DNA of 64,000 nucleotides from SIG459 sp045538735 (GCA_045538735.1 JAZSRY010000035.1:1-64000); one strand, 5' to 3'; positions 23,677 through 33,581 are shown, counted from the first letter of the stretch. Notes: a model not told the origin generated them from the sequence alone. Numbers and translations: made by a program.

Positions 23677-24354
23677 ATGAGCATTATACTTATCAGAACA
23701 CTGATAATATTTTTATCAATAATAATACTGATGCGTATGCTTGGAAAGAGACAGCTTCGTGAGCTGGAGTTATCCGAACTGGTCGTATCCGTAATATTGG
23801 CCGATATGGCAGCCACCCCTCTGCAGGATACGGAAATACCGTTGATGAATGGGTTGCTGCCCATATTTGTTTTGTTTGTCTGCGAATTGATTATATCCGG
23901 AGGAATATTAACAAGCGTAAAGTTCAGATCAATAATGTGCGGAAAACCGGAGTTTTTAATATTAGACGGAAAAATCCTTGAAAAAGGAATGCGCAAGGCC
24001 AGATTGAGCGTAAATGAATTGTTTGAAGAGTTACGAAGCAAGGAAATACTCGATATAAAAACAGTAAAATATGCTATATTGGAGACTGACGGAAATTTAA
24101 GTACAATATTATATCCTCAATTTCAGCCCCTTAGCCCCAAAGACTTGAAACTTGAATCCGGCAAAGAAGACTATCCTGTTATAATTATTGAAGATGGAGT
24201 TCTAATAGATAAAAACCTTGATTATATCGGGAAAAAAAGAAGATGGCTTGAAAACTACTTAAAAGAGAATAAATGCAGCAGCTATAAGGACGTATTTGCG
24301 CTTATTTATTACAACGATAAGGAAATTTATTTGGAAAAAAGGATAAAAAAATAA
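23677..24354 (+). CDS. DUF421 (YetF-type) membrane protein
   Basis: The 225-residue protein has three N-terminal transmembrane helices followed by a cytoplasmic YetF/DUF421 domain: LRMLGKRQLRELELSELVVSVILADMAATPL is the family hallmark region (seen around residues 18-50), and KPEFLILDGKI begins the soluble part. Start ATG 23677 follows GAGGTG by five bases; an in-frame GTG at 23671 overlaps that site. The family in Bacillus affects spore and membrane physiology, with no enzyme activity known. Its stop overlaps the start of the DUF4363 gene by one base. Confidence 0.88.
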   Translation: MSIILIRTLIIFLSIIILMRMLGKRQLRELELSELVVSVILADMAATPLQDTEIPLMNGLLPIFVLFVCELIISGGILTSVKFRSIMCGKPEFLILDGKILEKGMRKARLSVNELFEELRSKEILDIKTVKYAILETDGNLSTILYPQFQPLSPKDLKLESGKEDYPVIIIEDGVLIDKNLDYIGKKRRWLENYLKENKCSSYKDVFALIYYNDKEIYLEKRIKK

Positions 24355-24704
24355 TGAAAAAAATGCTGCTCGGTATATTTCTTTTACTTGCAATATTTGC
24401 AGTTGTATCTATTAATTCCTGGATCATAAGCAGCAGACTGTCGGAAATGAAAAACGGCATAATTGAGAGTCTGTCCCTCCCCCCTTCTGATGCAGATAAT
24501 TATCTTAAAGAGAATTTTCATCATTGGGAAGAGAATACAAAATATCTGAGGCTGATAATAAGTGAAAGCAAACTTGAAAATATATCTGACGGTTATTTTG
24601 AGTGTATGAACAGCCCGCACAGTATCATGATAAGAAACAAGCTGATATACGAATTAGATCAATTGATTGAGTCGGAAAAAATATGCCTTCAGTCAATATT
24701 TTAA
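24354..24704 (+). CDS. DUF4363 family protein
   Basis: The 116-residue product has an N-terminal membrane anchor (about 4-26) and a helical outer domain (NYLKENFHHWEENTKYLRLIISESKLENI) typical of DUF4363. The family is regularly found beside DUF421 genes in Clostridia, and the one-base overlap here implies coupled translation and joint function. Confidence 0.8.
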   Translation: MKKMLLGIFLLLAIFAVVSINSWIISSRLSEMKNGIIESLSLPPSDADNYLKENFHHWEENTKYLRLIISESKLENISDGYFECMNSPHSIMIRNKLIYELDQLIESEKICLQSIF

Positions 24705-24732
24705 AAAGCGACCCGTAAAAACGGGTCGCTTA
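24704..24732. terminator. Bidirectional terminator between DUF4363 gene and nrdR
   Basis: AAAGCGACCCGT and ACGGGTCGCTT form a stem with loop AAA. The minus-strand RNA ends in T5, serving nrdR; the plus strand serves the DUF421-DUF4363 pair. Confidence 0.85.
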
Positions 24733-24741
24733 ATTGCGTTA

Positions 24742-25200
24742 TTATTTTTTGTCGCCGAGAAGCTTGGTTAGTTCGTCCATAAATGTGTTGATATCCTTGA
24801 AGGAACGATATACAGATGCAAAGCGGACATAAGCCACCTCGTCCATTCCCTTGAGTCGGTCCATAACCATGGAACCTATCTGGTCAGAGTGGATTTCGCT
24901 CTCCAAAGCACCACGAAGCTCCTGCTCTATATCATCTGCAATGGACTCAATCTGGGCCATAGTGATGGGACGCTTTTCACAGGCGCGAAGCATACCGTTA
25001 ATGATTTTGATTTTATCGAAGGACTGACGGGAGCCATCACGCTTGATGACGGCAATGGGCATACGCTCGATTATTTCATAGGTAGTGAAACGCTTCTGGC
25101 AATCAAGGCATTCGCGGCGGCGACGTATTGTGGCTCCGTCGTCGGCAGGACGGGAATCAATTACCTTGCTGTCATGGAAACCGCAAAAAGGACACTTCAT
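24742..25200 (-). CDS. nrdR: Transcriptional repressor NrdR
   Basis: ATP/dATP-sensing repressor of ribonucleotide reductase genes. The 152-residue protein has the N-terminal zinc ribbon (CPFCG with CLDCQKRF) that binds NrdR boxes and the ATP-cone domain (VIKRDGSRQSFDKIKI). Length is standard. No ribonucleotide reductase gene or obvious NrdR box was found in the window, so it acts on distant targets. AGGAGAG precedes the start. Confidence 0.97.
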   Translation of the reverse strand: MKCPFCGFHDSKVIDSRPADDGATIRRRRECLDCQKRFTTYEIIERMPIAVIKRDGSRQSFDKIKIINGMLRACEKRPITMAQIESIADDIEQELRGALESEIHSDQIGSMVMDRLKGMDEVAYVRFASVYRSFKDINTFMDELTKLLGDKK

Positions 25201-25366
25201 CTATATCTCTCCTTTATTTAAGGCAATTTACATAATATCAATATAGCACAGCAATTTTACAATAGCAAGAGTTATTTTACCTTGAATATACCATATTTTG
25301 TGCCTTGATACTGACATGTATAATCTTATAAAATTACATTAATGATTTGTATAAGGTGTGAAATTA

Positions 25367-25606
25367 ATGCTTAAAAAAATGAAGCGGAGCATAGAATTTA
25401 TGCCCCGCCCTGCCTACATATTTCTTAAAAATACGTTTATGCTGTGTGATTTATTACTGTTTATTTCCTGCATTTTGTTTATGAACATAGAAGGCGCTAT
25501 AGGTTATGGAGAACGAATGATGATGGCGCAGCTTATGCTTGAAACTCCATCGGGTTTACTTCTTATGGCGCTTATCGGCTTTGCGATTATTTACGATAAT
25601 TGCTGA
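25367..25606 (+). CDS. Small membrane protein, unknown
   Basis: The 79-residue product (MLKKMKRSIEFMPRPAYIFLKN...) starts at ATG 25367, eight bases after AAGGTG. It has a basic N terminus and two hydrophobic segments (about 21-40 and 58-76) with an acidic, Met-rich loop between. A TATAAT lies at 25320-25325. Its 3' end overlaps the convergent RNase M5 gene by 20 bases. I do not recognise the family. Confidence 0.6.
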   Translation: MLKKMKRSIEFMPRPAYIFLKNTFMLCDLLLFISCILFMNIEGAIGYGERMMMAQLMLETPSGLLLMALIGFAIIYDNC

Positions 25607-26177
25607 GAATTTCTTCAAGTTCTTTTTTACTGCTTATTATATTAAGAACTTTCAAGAGATTGTTTGAACTGAGATGTTCAGGCAATGATAATTTCTGCTG
25701 AAGCTGTTTACGTTTTTCGGCACTTCCCTCTTTGCCGCATAGACCCATTGCATATAAATCAGCTTTGGTTATTTCCGAATAGCTACCCGGTGAGCCTTCA
25801 TTTATTGAAGCGCCGGAACGTTTCAAAGCTTTAATTATGATATCCGGAGTCATACCTTCAACTCCGAGTTTGCCTTCTTTTGAAGGAGTACTTTTTCTTC
25901 GTTCTTTTCCCACTATGTCAGGAATATAGGCATGTTTTATATATTGTGGTTCAACAATACCGCTGATAAAATTTCTGATTACAAAACCGGCGCCATCGCT
26001 GTCTGTGAAGATTATTATACCTCTTCTGCGAGCCAGTGAGCGTAGCATCTCCTGAGATTTTTTGTCCTTGAAGATGCCGAAGCCTGATGTTTCTAGAATG
26101 GTAGCATCAACAATCTGACTAAGAGTATTCCTATCGTATTTCCCCTCAACAACAATAACTTCATTAATGCTGATCAT
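25587..26177 (-). CDS. rnmV: Ribonuclease M5-like toprim protein (DUF4093)
   Basis: RNase M5 performs the final maturation of 5S rRNA in Firmicutes. The 196-residue protein has the toprim motifs VIVVEGKYDRNTL (catalytic Glu about 11) and IIIFTDSDGAG (DxD about 58-60), then the C-terminal DUF4093 part. It overlaps holA by four bases (ATGA), in the operon comEC-holA-rnmV. Confidence 0.85.
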   Translation of the reverse strand: MISINEVIVVEGKYDRNTLSQIVDATILETSGFGIFKDKKSQEMLRSLARRRGIIIFTDSDGAGFVIRNFISGIVEPQYIKHAYIPDIVGKERRKSTPSKEGKLGVEGMTPDIIIKALKRSGASINEGSPGSYSEITKADLYAMGLCGKEGSAEKRKQLQQKLSLPEHLSSNNLLKVLNIISSKKELEEILSNYRK

Positions 26178-27208
26178 TTTTCGGCCACCGCCACTTTCAA
26201 AAGCAGGTCTTTCATAAGATCTTCATTGTCTCTGCCGCTTTTCATAAGGTAGTCATATTCAGTACAAAGTTCAACTAGTTTAGCAGCTGAATTTATAGAA
26301 TAATTTTTTGCCTGGGTACTTAATTTGTTGAAATGGAAATCGTAGCGAACCCCGCTGAGCTCCATAAGAGCTGCTCGGCCCAAGCCTCGACTTTGACCCA
26401 GTTTATAAGCATAGATTTTCCTGAATTGCTGGGAGAAAATAGCAAGTATATAAATTGGGGGTGTATCCTTATTGGACATAAGATTGCTGAGGAGTCCTGC
26501 AGCTGCATCTATATTACCTCTGCTAAGTTGGTCTACCATCTCAAAAACATCTGCTTCGGGGATTCTGTGGGCTGCAGCATCAATATCACTGCGTGAAATG
26601 ACATTGCCTTTTACATATGCAGATATTTTTTCAATCTCGGGAATAAGACGGTTCATAAGTGTGCCGCTTATAAAACTTAGATATTCGGCATCGGAGCGGG
26701 AAATGCTTTTACCCAAAGCAGAAAAACGGTTGCTAATCCATTTGATAAGGGCGTCCTGCCCTTGCTCGGTAAACTCAATTGCTTTGGCGTATTTCTTTAA
26801 GGCTTTTACAGCGGCAAGCCTGCCATCAATCTCATAATCGGAGTTTACTATCACTGCCAGTGTGCAGTATTCGGGAATATCGCTGATAATTGCTTTGAAT
26901 TTATCGCACTCGCTGTCTTTACATTTGTTTATGTCAAATCCTCTGATTTCAACAAAGCTGCGATCGGAGAAAAAAGGGACGGAATCAACTGCTTCGGAAA
27001 GTTCAGGCATATTGATTGAGGGCCCGTCTAATCTCTTGTAATTGAATCCGGAGTCATCAGCGGCACATATTTTCTTTAATTCATCAACATAACGCTCCCG
27101 AAGATAATCCTCCTGCCCATAAAGCAGATATAATCTATCGGGACCGGATTCTTTCAGCTGTTTGATTTCAAGATTATAGTTAAACACCGGTTTATCTTTT
27201 TTTGCCAT
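26174..27208 (-). CDS. holA: DNA polymerase III subunit delta
   Basis: Clamp-loader subunit that opens the beta ring. The 344-residue product has the N-terminal degenerate AAA+ region (LYLLYGQEDYLRERYVDELK, then VPFFSDRSFVEIRG) and a C-terminal helical collar domain (YILAIFSQQFRKIYAYKLGQ). The gene follows comEC after two bases and overlaps rnmV, a common arrangement in Firmicutes. Confidence 0.93.
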   Translation of the reverse strand: MAKKDKPVFNYNLEIKQLKESGPDRLYLLYGQEDYLRERYVDELKKICAADDSGFNYKRLDGPSINMPELSEAVDSVPFFSDRSFVEIRGFDINKCKDSECDKFKAIISDIPEYCTLAVIVNSDYEIDGRLAAVKALKKYAKAIEFTEQGQDALIKWISNRFSALGKSISRSDAEYLSFISGTLMNRLIPEIEKISAYVKGNVISRSDIDAAAHRIPEADVFEMVDQLSRGNIDAAAGLLSNLMSNKDTPPIYILAIFSQQFRKIYAYKLGQSRGLGRAALMELSGVRYDFHFNKLSTQAKNYSINSAAKLVELCTEYDYLMKSGRDNEDLMKDLLLKVAVAEK

Positions 27209-27210
27209 AA

Positions 27211-29478
27211 TTATTTACCAACCATTATTGTAAGATTACCATTAATATCTGTGCGATATACTTCAATACCGTTTTTATACAAACGTTTGAGAACCTCTTC
27301 GGTCGGGTGTCCATAGCTGTTGATACCAACAGGAATAAATGCATAGTCCGGAGAGGTATTATCAAGAAGCAAATCCCCTGTTGAGTATTTGCTGCCGTGG
27401 TGGCCAACCACTAATAGCTCAATGTCATTCAATTGGTACATGCTGACAAGCTGGTTTTCGGTACCAATACCCGCATCTCCGGTTACAAGAAATTCAAAAT
27501 CTCCATAGTCACCAAGAACGATAAGACCGTTCTCATTTGAATTTTCACTGCCGATTGGAGCAAATATATTTAGTGTGAGTCCGTCAGTAAACAGTGCTGT
27601 GTTCTCGCAAATATAAAGAAGCTCTGTATCGCTATCATAGCATGCTTTTATAATCTTGTCACCAATTTCAGAGCTTTTGGCATCTTCACTCATTGCAATC
27701 TTTTTAACATCCATATAGCTCATCAGGCGGATTACGCCGTTTGCATGGTCATCGTGCAGGTGGGTAAGGATGAGAAGATCAACCTCTGCCCTGCCTGAGG
27801 ATAACAAGAATTCGGCTGCACAGTCTCCTGCGTTCTCTGCTGAGCCTTTTCCGCCACAGTCAATAATAACGGTTGAATGGGCGGTGTTTGCAACTATGCA
27901 TTGGCCTTGCCCTACATCAACGGCGGAAACAGCGGGATTAGATTCGGATGAAAGTTTGGTTATAAAACAAACTGCTATAAGACTTACTATGCAGCAGCAA
28001 ACAGGAAGAATCGGACGATATGCCGCGTCTCCTTTGAACAAATAAGAAATGAAAATAACTGCATATACAAAAATCAACCATAAAGCCAGAAGGTTATTGG
28101 TGGTGTATATAAGAGAATAAGGTAAATGGCCGATAAATGTTACAACTGCCTGGGCATATTTTGGAAGTATTGAGATTATAATCGCAAGTGCTTTACCTAA
28201 AGGGAAATAAATAGCTCCGATAATACATATAGGGTAAGCAAGAGTAAACGCTAAAGACATTGCCCAAAGACAAAGGATGTTGGCAATGATTGAATAAAGA
28301 GGAACGTAGCCAAAGTTCAATGCAGCAATGGGAGTAGTAAACACCAGTGAACCTGCTGAGGCGGAAAATACCATTACGATGCCATTAAGCAGTTTGAATA
28401 TAAGTTTATTATTAGAGATGTGCTTAACAATAGCGCTGTAAATTCGCGGTGTAATAAGAATGATTCCTGCCATAGCGGCGAAGCTAAGCTGCAAACTCAG
28501 ATTTCCGATTGACTTGGGATTGATAAGCAGCAAAATTAGCAGCGCAGCAGATAAACTGGTCGGAGAATCGTTCTCTCGCCTTAAAATCGGAGCTATAAGA
28601 AGCAATGTAATCATCAGGGATGCACGGGTGACGGAAGGTGTAAAGCCCATCATAGCGGCGAAAAACCACACAAGCGGAATTCCTATAAAAGCGGTCATTC
28701 TTCTCCGGCCCCATATAAGGGCAATGAGCGAGATAATAAACGAAACGTGCATACCGGATACGGCGATAATATGGCTCATTCCCGCCTTTTTCATTGAGAC
28801 ATAAAGCAGGTCATTATTATAAAGCTCGCTTTTATCACCGGTTAAAAGCGCTTTCATAAGTGGCGCAACATCCTCGGGAAACAGCTTTAATATGTGTTCT
28901 TTCAGGTTCTTGGAAAGAGTTTTTGGTATATGGAGAAAGGCACCCTTGCTGTGACCGATGAGTTCGCATTCACCGTTTGTAGTGGCGCGAAGAAATATTC
29001 CCGAGGGAAAATAATAGTCATCTTCGGCATTATACCGAATCCGTGCGGAGCGGAACTTTAAGTCCACATCGATTATGTCTCCCGGTTTAAGGTCCGAAAT
29101 ACTGTTTTCATAATCCGTTACAATAACCTTGCAGGAAGGATAATCACTGTCGGAAATTTTTAATAGAACGCTGGAATAAGAATCATTAACGGAGGGATAA
29201 TCCAACACACTGGCTTCAATCCTGCGATTTGTGCCGATTAGTTCTTCTGCAGGTTTAATAAACAGGAAATCATATGTAGTGTTCCATAAAAAACCTATTG
29301 AAGCAGAAATAAGAATGATGGCTATTACTTTTCGGATTTTGTTCTTGAAGAAAAACGAAAATAAAGCTAGTACGAAGGCCGCAACACTAAGAATATAGCC
29401 GTTAAATTCGGGAAGCAGGAATATACTTATAATGAGCGCTGCTGTGTATCCAATGGCAACGAGCATAAGCTTTCTCAT
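27211..29478 (-). CDS. comEC: DNA uptake channel ComEC/Rec2
   Basis: Membrane channel that brings single-stranded DNA into the cell. The 755-residue protein has an N-terminal pair of helices, a soluble DUF4131/OB-like segment, the Competence domain with many helices (SHIIAVSGMHVSFIISL about residue 235), and a C-terminal metallo-beta-lactamase domain: VDVGQGQCIVAN, LTHLHDDHANG, VTGDAG, VVGHHGSKYS. All domains are present and metal ligands intact, so it looks functional. No other competence gene is in the window. Confidence 0.95.
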   Translation of the reverse strand: MRKLMLVAIGYTAALIISIFLLPEFNGYILSVAAFVLALFSFFFKNKIRKVIAIILISASIGFLWNTTYDFLFIKPAEELIGTNRRIEASVLDYPSVNDSYSSVLLKISDSDYPSCKVIVTDYENSISDLKPGDIIDVDLKFRSARIRYNAEDDYYFPSGIFLRATTNGECELIGHSKGAFLHIPKTLSKNLKEHILKLFPEDVAPLMKALLTGDKSELYNNDLLYVSMKKAGMSHIIAVSGMHVSFIISLIALIWGRRRMTAFIGIPLVWFFAAMMGFTPSVTRASLMITLLLIAPILRRENDSPTSLSAALLILLLINPKSIGNLSLQLSFAAMAGIILITPRIYSAIVKHISNNKLIFKLLNGIVMVFSASAGSLVFTTPIAALNFGYVPLYSIIANILCLWAMSLAFTLAYPICIIGAIYFPLGKALAIIISILPKYAQAVVTFIGHLPYSLIYTTNNLLALWLIFVYAVIFISYLFKGDAAYRPILPVCCCIVSLIAVCFITKLSSESNPAVSAVDVGQGQCIVANTAHSTVIIDCGGKGSAENAGDCAAEFLLSSGRAEVDLLILTHLHDDHANGVIRLMSYMDVKKIAMSEDAKSSEIGDKIIKACYDSDTELLYICENTALFTDGLTLNIFAPIGSENSNENGLIVLGDYGDFEFLVTGDAGIGTENQLVSMYQLNDIELLVVGHHGSKYSTGDLLLDNTSPDYAFIPVGINSYGHPTEEVLKRLYKNGIEVYRTDINGNLTIMVGK

Positions 29479-29535
29479 TTAGATTCCCTCCCCTCTTTTT
29501 GGGAATTTTAACATTATATTCTCATGCAGTCAAAT

Positions 29536-29570
29536 AAAAAGGCAGCAGCCCAATTTGAGCTGCTGCCTTT
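29536..29570 (-). terminator. Terminator of alaS-hit operon
   Basis: AAAGGCAGCAG and CTGCTGCCTTT pair; on the minus strand the RNA continues TTTTATTTG. Confidence 0.85.
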
Positions 29571-29574
29571 CTCA

Positions 29575-29916
29575 TTATACCATTTGTTCGCTTAGTTTTT
29601 TACCGCCGAGAATATGGAAGTGGAGATGCTTAACGGTCTGACCGCCATCTTCGCCGCAGTTGTTAATCACACGGTATCCGTTTTCCAGATTTTGCATTTT
29701 TGCAATTTCAGCAATTGCTTCAAGGCATTTAACCGCATAAACAGAGGTTTCGGAATTGATATCGTTCATAGAATCAAGATGTACCTTGGGGATTACAAGA
29801 ATGTGAACAGGTGCCTGAGGTGCAATGTCGTGAAAAGCTAGCACATATTCATTCTCATAAACCTTGTTGGAGGGAATGGTTCCTACTGCGATTTTGCAGA
29901 AAAGACAATTTTCCAT
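29575..29916 (-). CDS. HIT family (HinT-like) protein
   Basis: The 113-residue protein opens with CLFCKIAVGTIPSNKVYENE and ends with the histidine triad TVKHLHFHILGG, so it is a purine nucleoside phosphoramidase-type HIT protein. Length is standard for HinT. It lies 11 bases after alaS. HinT hydrolyses adenylated amines, including misformed aminoacyl-adenylates, which would fit a place next to a synthetase gene; that link is an inference. Confidence 0.95.
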   Translation of the reverse strand: MENCLFCKIAVGTIPSNKVYENEYVLAFHDIAPQAPVHILVIPKVHLDSMNDINSETSVYAVKCLEAIAEIAKMQNLENGYRVINNCGEDGGQTVKHLHFHILGGKKLSEQMV

Positions 29917-29927
29917 AATAATTCTCC

Positions 29928-32570
29928 TTAAGCAAGCTTATTTGCAACAAAGTTATCAACCAATGCGAGTGCGTCGTCGATTTTAAGAACATCGCTGCCG
30001 CCGCCCATTGCACTGTCGGGCTTACCGCCGCCCTTGCCGCCGACAACGGGGGCAATAGTCTTGATAATGTCACCTGCCTTGATGCCTGCAGCAACGGCTT
30101 CCTTACCGCAGAAGGCTGCAAGGCTGACCTTGCTTTCCTTGAAGCTTGCGATAACAGCAACAATCTTGGGATCCTTATCTCTGAGGAAATCACCCATCTT
30201 GCGGATGTCAGCAACTTCAAGATCGGGACGAGTGGTGGTTATAACATTGAGACCGCAAACTTTCTTTGCAGCAAAGAGGAAACGCTCAACATCGCCTGCA
30301 AGGATCTTGTCTTTGAGCTTGTCAATGTTCTGACGCATTTCGCGCATCTCGTTAAGATTACTTTCGAGGCGGGAAACAAGCTCTGCGGGCTGGGTCTTGA
30401 GAACTGCTGCAGCTTCGGAAATAGTGCGGTTAACGCTGTCAACGCGCTGCATAAAAGCCTTACCGGTGAGAGCCTCGATACGGCGAACGCCGGAAGCAAC
30501 TGAGCCTTCGCTGACAATATGGAAGGGACCAACAAGAGCGGTATTGGAAAGATGAGTACCGCCGCAAAGCTCAACAGATTCTTCACCCATAGAAACAACG
30601 CGGACGATGTCGCCATACTTCTCGCCGAAGAGAGCGGTAGCGCCCATTTTTCTTGCCTCGTCGATGGGCATCTCGCATATGGAGATATCCATACCATCAA
30701 GAACCATATTTCCGACGCGCTTGTTTATAGCAAGGATCTCATCGGTGGTGAGAGAAGAGAAATGAGTAAAGTCAAAGCGGAGATGGTCGGGCTCAACAAG
30801 AGAACCTGCCTGATGGACATGGTCACCGAGAACATCCTTGAGAGCTCTCTGTAGAAGATGGGTTGCGGAGTGTGCACGCATAATTGCACGGCGGCGCTCG
30901 GTGTCAATATCTGCTCTAACTTCGTCGCCGACATTGAGGCTGCCGCTGATCATTTCACCGTGGTGAAGATACTTGCCGCCCTTATCCTTCTGAACATCGC
31001 TGACTGCGAAAACAGCATCTCCGCAGATGATGCGTCCGTGGTCAGCAACCTGACCGCCCATTTCTGCGTACATGGTGGTGCAGTCGAGAACAACGATGCC
31101 CTTTCTGCCCTCTGCGAGAACGCCGCAGGTTTCGCCGCCTTCAACAAGGGCAAGAACCTTTGCGCTGCATTTATCGATGGTGTAGCCAACAAACTGAGTG
31201 GGAGTGCTGTCGAGACCCAGATCAAGACCTGCCCATGCATCGGACATATCGCCGCGGGCGGCCCTTGCGCGCTGGCGCTGCTCATTCATAAGCGCAGTGA
31301 ATTCATCCATATTGATATCCATTCCCTGCTCCTCAACCATTTCAGCGGTGAGATCAATGGGGAATCCGTAGGTGTCATAAAGCTTGAATGCATCGGCACC
31401 GGAGAAAACCTTTTCATCTTTTGCCTTGTGCTGCTCAAGAATTTCGCTGAAGATTCTCATGCCTGCATCGATGGTGCGGGCGAAGTTTTCTTCTTCGGTC
31501 TTGATAACGCGGGTGATGTAGTCAGCCTTTTCACGCAGGTCGGGATAATGACCCTCGTTTTCGCGGATTACGGTTTCGACAACGTCATAGAGGAAGGGCT
31601 CGTTAACGCCTAGAAGTTTGCCGTGGCGGGCAGCGCGACGAAGCAGACGGCGAAGAACATAGCCGCGACCTTCGTTGGAAGGCAGAACTCCGTCGCAAAT
31701 CATGAAGGTAGAGGAACGGATATGGTCGGTGATAATACGGAGAGAAACGTCCTTCTTATAGCTCTCGTTATAATGAGCGCCGGTAATTTCGCTGACGCGG
31801 TTGGTGATGTTCATAACAGTATCAACATCGAAAAGGCTTGCAACATTCTGGCTTACGCAGGCAAGGCGCTCGAGACCCATGCCGGTGTCGATGTTCTTCT
31901 GTGCAAGATCGGTGTAGTTGCCTTCGCCGTCATTGTTGAACTGGGAGAAAACATTGTTCCAGACTTCCATGAAGCGGTCGCAGTCGCAGCCGGGCTTGCA
32001 GTCGGGCTTTCCGCAGCCATTTTCGATTCCGCGGTCATAGTAAATTTCGGAGCAGGGGCCGCAGGGACCGGAGCCATGCTCCCAGAAGTTATCGGCCTTG
32101 CCCATACGGACAATGTGGTCTGCGGGAACACCGATTTCCTTGGTCCAAACATCAAAGGCCTCATCGTCATCGAGGTAGATACTGGGATAGAGTCTGTCGG
32201 GCTCAAGGCCAACCCACTCGGGAGAGGTTAGAAATTCCCAGCTCCATGCAAGAGACTCGCTCTTGAAATAGTCGCCGAAGGAAAAGTTACCAAGCATCTC
32301 GAAATAGGTGCCGTGGCGGGCGGTTTTGCCGATATTTTCAATATCACCGGTTCTGATGCACTTCTGGCAGGTGCAAACTCTGCGTCTGGGAGGCTCAACT
32401 TCGCCGGTGAAGTAAGGCTTCATAGGAGCCATACCGGAGTTGATGAGGAGCAAAGAGGGGTCATTCTGGGGAATGAGAGAAAAGCTGGGGAGTCTGAGGT
32501 GATCCTTGGTCTCAAAGAACTTCAGGAACATTTCGCGAAGCTCGTTAAGACCGATGTTTCTGTGAGCCAT
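29928..32570 (-). CDS. alaS: Alanyl-tRNA synthetase
   Basis: The 880-residue enzyme is full length. Seen: N-terminal class II catalytic core (RNIGLNELREMFLKFFETKDH, HGTYFEMLGNFSFGDYF, GMGLERLACV), the editing domain with HSATHLLQRAL and CGGTHLSNT (zinc ligands), and the C-terminal DHHA1 domain with GGKGGGKPDSAMGGG. The start is preceded by GGAGGT. A T-box leader lies immediately upstream, so expression follows tRNA-Ala charging. A HIT gene follows on the same transcript. Confidence 0.98.
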   Translation of the reverse strand: MAHRNIGLNELREMFLKFFETKDHLRLPSFSLIPQNDPSLLLINSGMAPMKPYFTGEVEPPRRRVCTCQKCIRTGDIENIGKTARHGTYFEMLGNFSFGDYFKSESLAWSWEFLTSPEWVGLEPDRLYPSIYLDDDEAFDVWTKEIGVPADHIVRMGKADNFWEHGSGPCGPCSEIYYDRGIENGCGKPDCKPGCDCDRFMEVWNNVFSQFNNDGEGNYTDLAQKNIDTGMGLERLACVSQNVASLFDVDTVMNITNRVSEITGAHYNESYKKDVSLRIITDHIRSSTFMICDGVLPSNEGRGYVLRRLLRRAARHGKLLGVNEPFLYDVVETVIRENEGHYPDLREKADYITRVIKTEEENFARTIDAGMRIFSEILEQHKAKDEKVFSGADAFKLYDTYGFPIDLTAEMVEEQGMDINMDEFTALMNEQRQRARAARGDMSDAWAGLDLGLDSTPTQFVGYTIDKCSAKVLALVEGGETCGVLAEGRKGIVVLDCTTMYAEMGGQVADHGRIICGDAVFAVSDVQKDKGGKYLHHGEMISGSLNVGDEVRADIDTERRRAIMRAHSATHLLQRALKDVLGDHVHQAGSLVEPDHLRFDFTHFSSLTTDEILAINKRVGNMVLDGMDISICEMPIDEARKMGATALFGEKYGDIVRVVSMGEESVELCGGTHLSNTALVGPFHIVSEGSVASGVRRIEALTGKAFMQRVDSVNRTISEAAAVLKTQPAELVSRLESNLNEMREMRQNIDKLKDKILAGDVERFLFAAKKVCGLNVITTTRPDLEVADIRKMGDFLRDKDPKIVAVIASFKESKVSLAAFCGKEAVAAGIKAGDIIKTIAPVVGGKGGGKPDSAMGGGSDVLKIDDALALVDNFVANKLA

Positions 32571-32612
32571 GGTTAATTGACCTCCATATATATCTTTTTA
32601 TTTTTTGCAAAA

Positions 32613-32868
32613 AAATAAACTCCGCCCCAAAACAGGGGCGAAGTTAAATTACTTCACGGTACCACCCTGATTATCCGCACATGCGGCATCTCAGAAATTC
32701 TTTAACGGGAATAAATCGGCGGACTCATCGTCCGCAGGCTCGGAAGTGGCTGCATTTTATAAAGTACGGGAGCTTTCAGCAAACGCATCCCTCTCTGTAG
32801 AACTTTAATAAAAAGCTCGTTTCGTCATAGCCTACAAATATTTCTTAAATATTTTAGCACATTTAATG
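32613..32868 (-). promoter_or_regulatory. T-box leader of alaS
   Basis: On the minus strand the T-box consensus AGGGTGGTACCGTG lies at 32655-32669. It is followed by a terminator: AACTTCGCCCC-TGTTTT-GGGGCGGAGTT (32618-32645) and a T-rich tail. Upstream, about 190 bases with paired segments form Stem I, including GAGAGGGATGCG and GCTGAAAGC. The antiterminator would pair the T-box with the 5' arm of the terminator. I could not assign the specifier codon with confidence; Ala is expected from the gene. Confidence 0.93.
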
Positions 32869-32887
32869 AACTTGTCAACCGGAAATT

Positions 32888-33568
32888 TCAAAGAATTACG
32901 GGGACTTTATCGCGAATTTCCATAGAATTTTCTGTGATAAGACAATCATAAGCGAGAATTTTAACGCCCTTATCCCCCGCTCTTCTTAAAGCTTCGCAAA
33001 ATTGGGGATGAGTTATTTCGTTTGGCGAGAAAAAGGAAACATCCTCCATTTGAATTATAAAAACAATATAAGTTTCGTATCCCTCTTCGGCAGCTGAAAT
33101 CAGCTCGTTGATGTGCTTAATGCCTCGTTCGGTGGGCGCATCGGGGAAATAGCAGGAGCCGTCAATCTCGAGAGTGACGCCCTTTATTTCTGCAAGAATT
33201 TTTTTATCTCCCTGTCGAAGCATAAAATCGAACCGGGAGTTTCCCCATTTATATTCGGGCTTGATAAAGTCAGTTTCTCCAATGAATTTACCGCTCGCTG
33301 CCCATTCCTTGAACGCGGCATTCGGCGCCTGAGAGTCCATATTAATGAGTCTGCTGCCTTTTTTGACGGTGACAAGGTCGTAAGCTGTTTTTCTTGAGGT
33401 GCTGTCAGAGCGTGCGCAATACACTTCAGCGCCGCTGAGCAGCAGCTCCTTGCACCGACCGGTGTTTTTAACATGAACGACCTCTTCCCTGCCGTCAATC
33501 ATAATATGAGCTATGAATCTGTTGGGACGGGATAAAAATATTCCTTTTTTGATGTTAGAGTATTTCAT
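32888..33568 (-). CDS. sfsA: SfsA, DNA/RNA nuclease family
   Basis: The 226-residue product from ATG 33568 (MKYSNIKKGIFLSRPNRFIAHI) has the OB-like N-terminal domain and the nuclease-fold core: SRFDFML, KILAEIKGVTLE, and ATERG-like PTERGIKHINEL. The frame opens further upstream, but that part lies beyond a hairpin and is unlike the family. SfsA proteins have been linked to sugar fermentation and show a PD-(D/E)xK-like fold. It follows the U32 gene, separated by a GC hairpin that probably attenuates read-through. Confidence 0.9.
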   Translation of the reverse strand: MKYSNIKKGIFLSRPNRFIAHIMIDGREEVVHVKNTGRCKELLLSGAEVYCARSDSTSRKTAYDLVTVKKGSRLINMDSQAPNAAFKEWAASGKFIGETDFIKPEYKWGNSRFDFMLRQGDKKILAEIKGVTLEIDGSCYFPDAPTERGIKHINELISAAEEGYETYIVFIIQMEDVSFFSPNEITHPQFCEALRRAGDKGVKILAYDCLITENSMEIRDKVPVIL

Positions 33569-33581
33569 AATATTAAAATTT

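Noticed and set aside
30858..32231. Long plus-strand frames opposite alaS (251 and 202 codons)
   Set aside because: alaS is certain and full length; these are shadows produced by its codon use.
32600..32868. Possible tRNA or other small RNA gene upstream of alaS
   Set aside because: AGGGTGGTACCGTG plus the following terminator identify a T-box leader.
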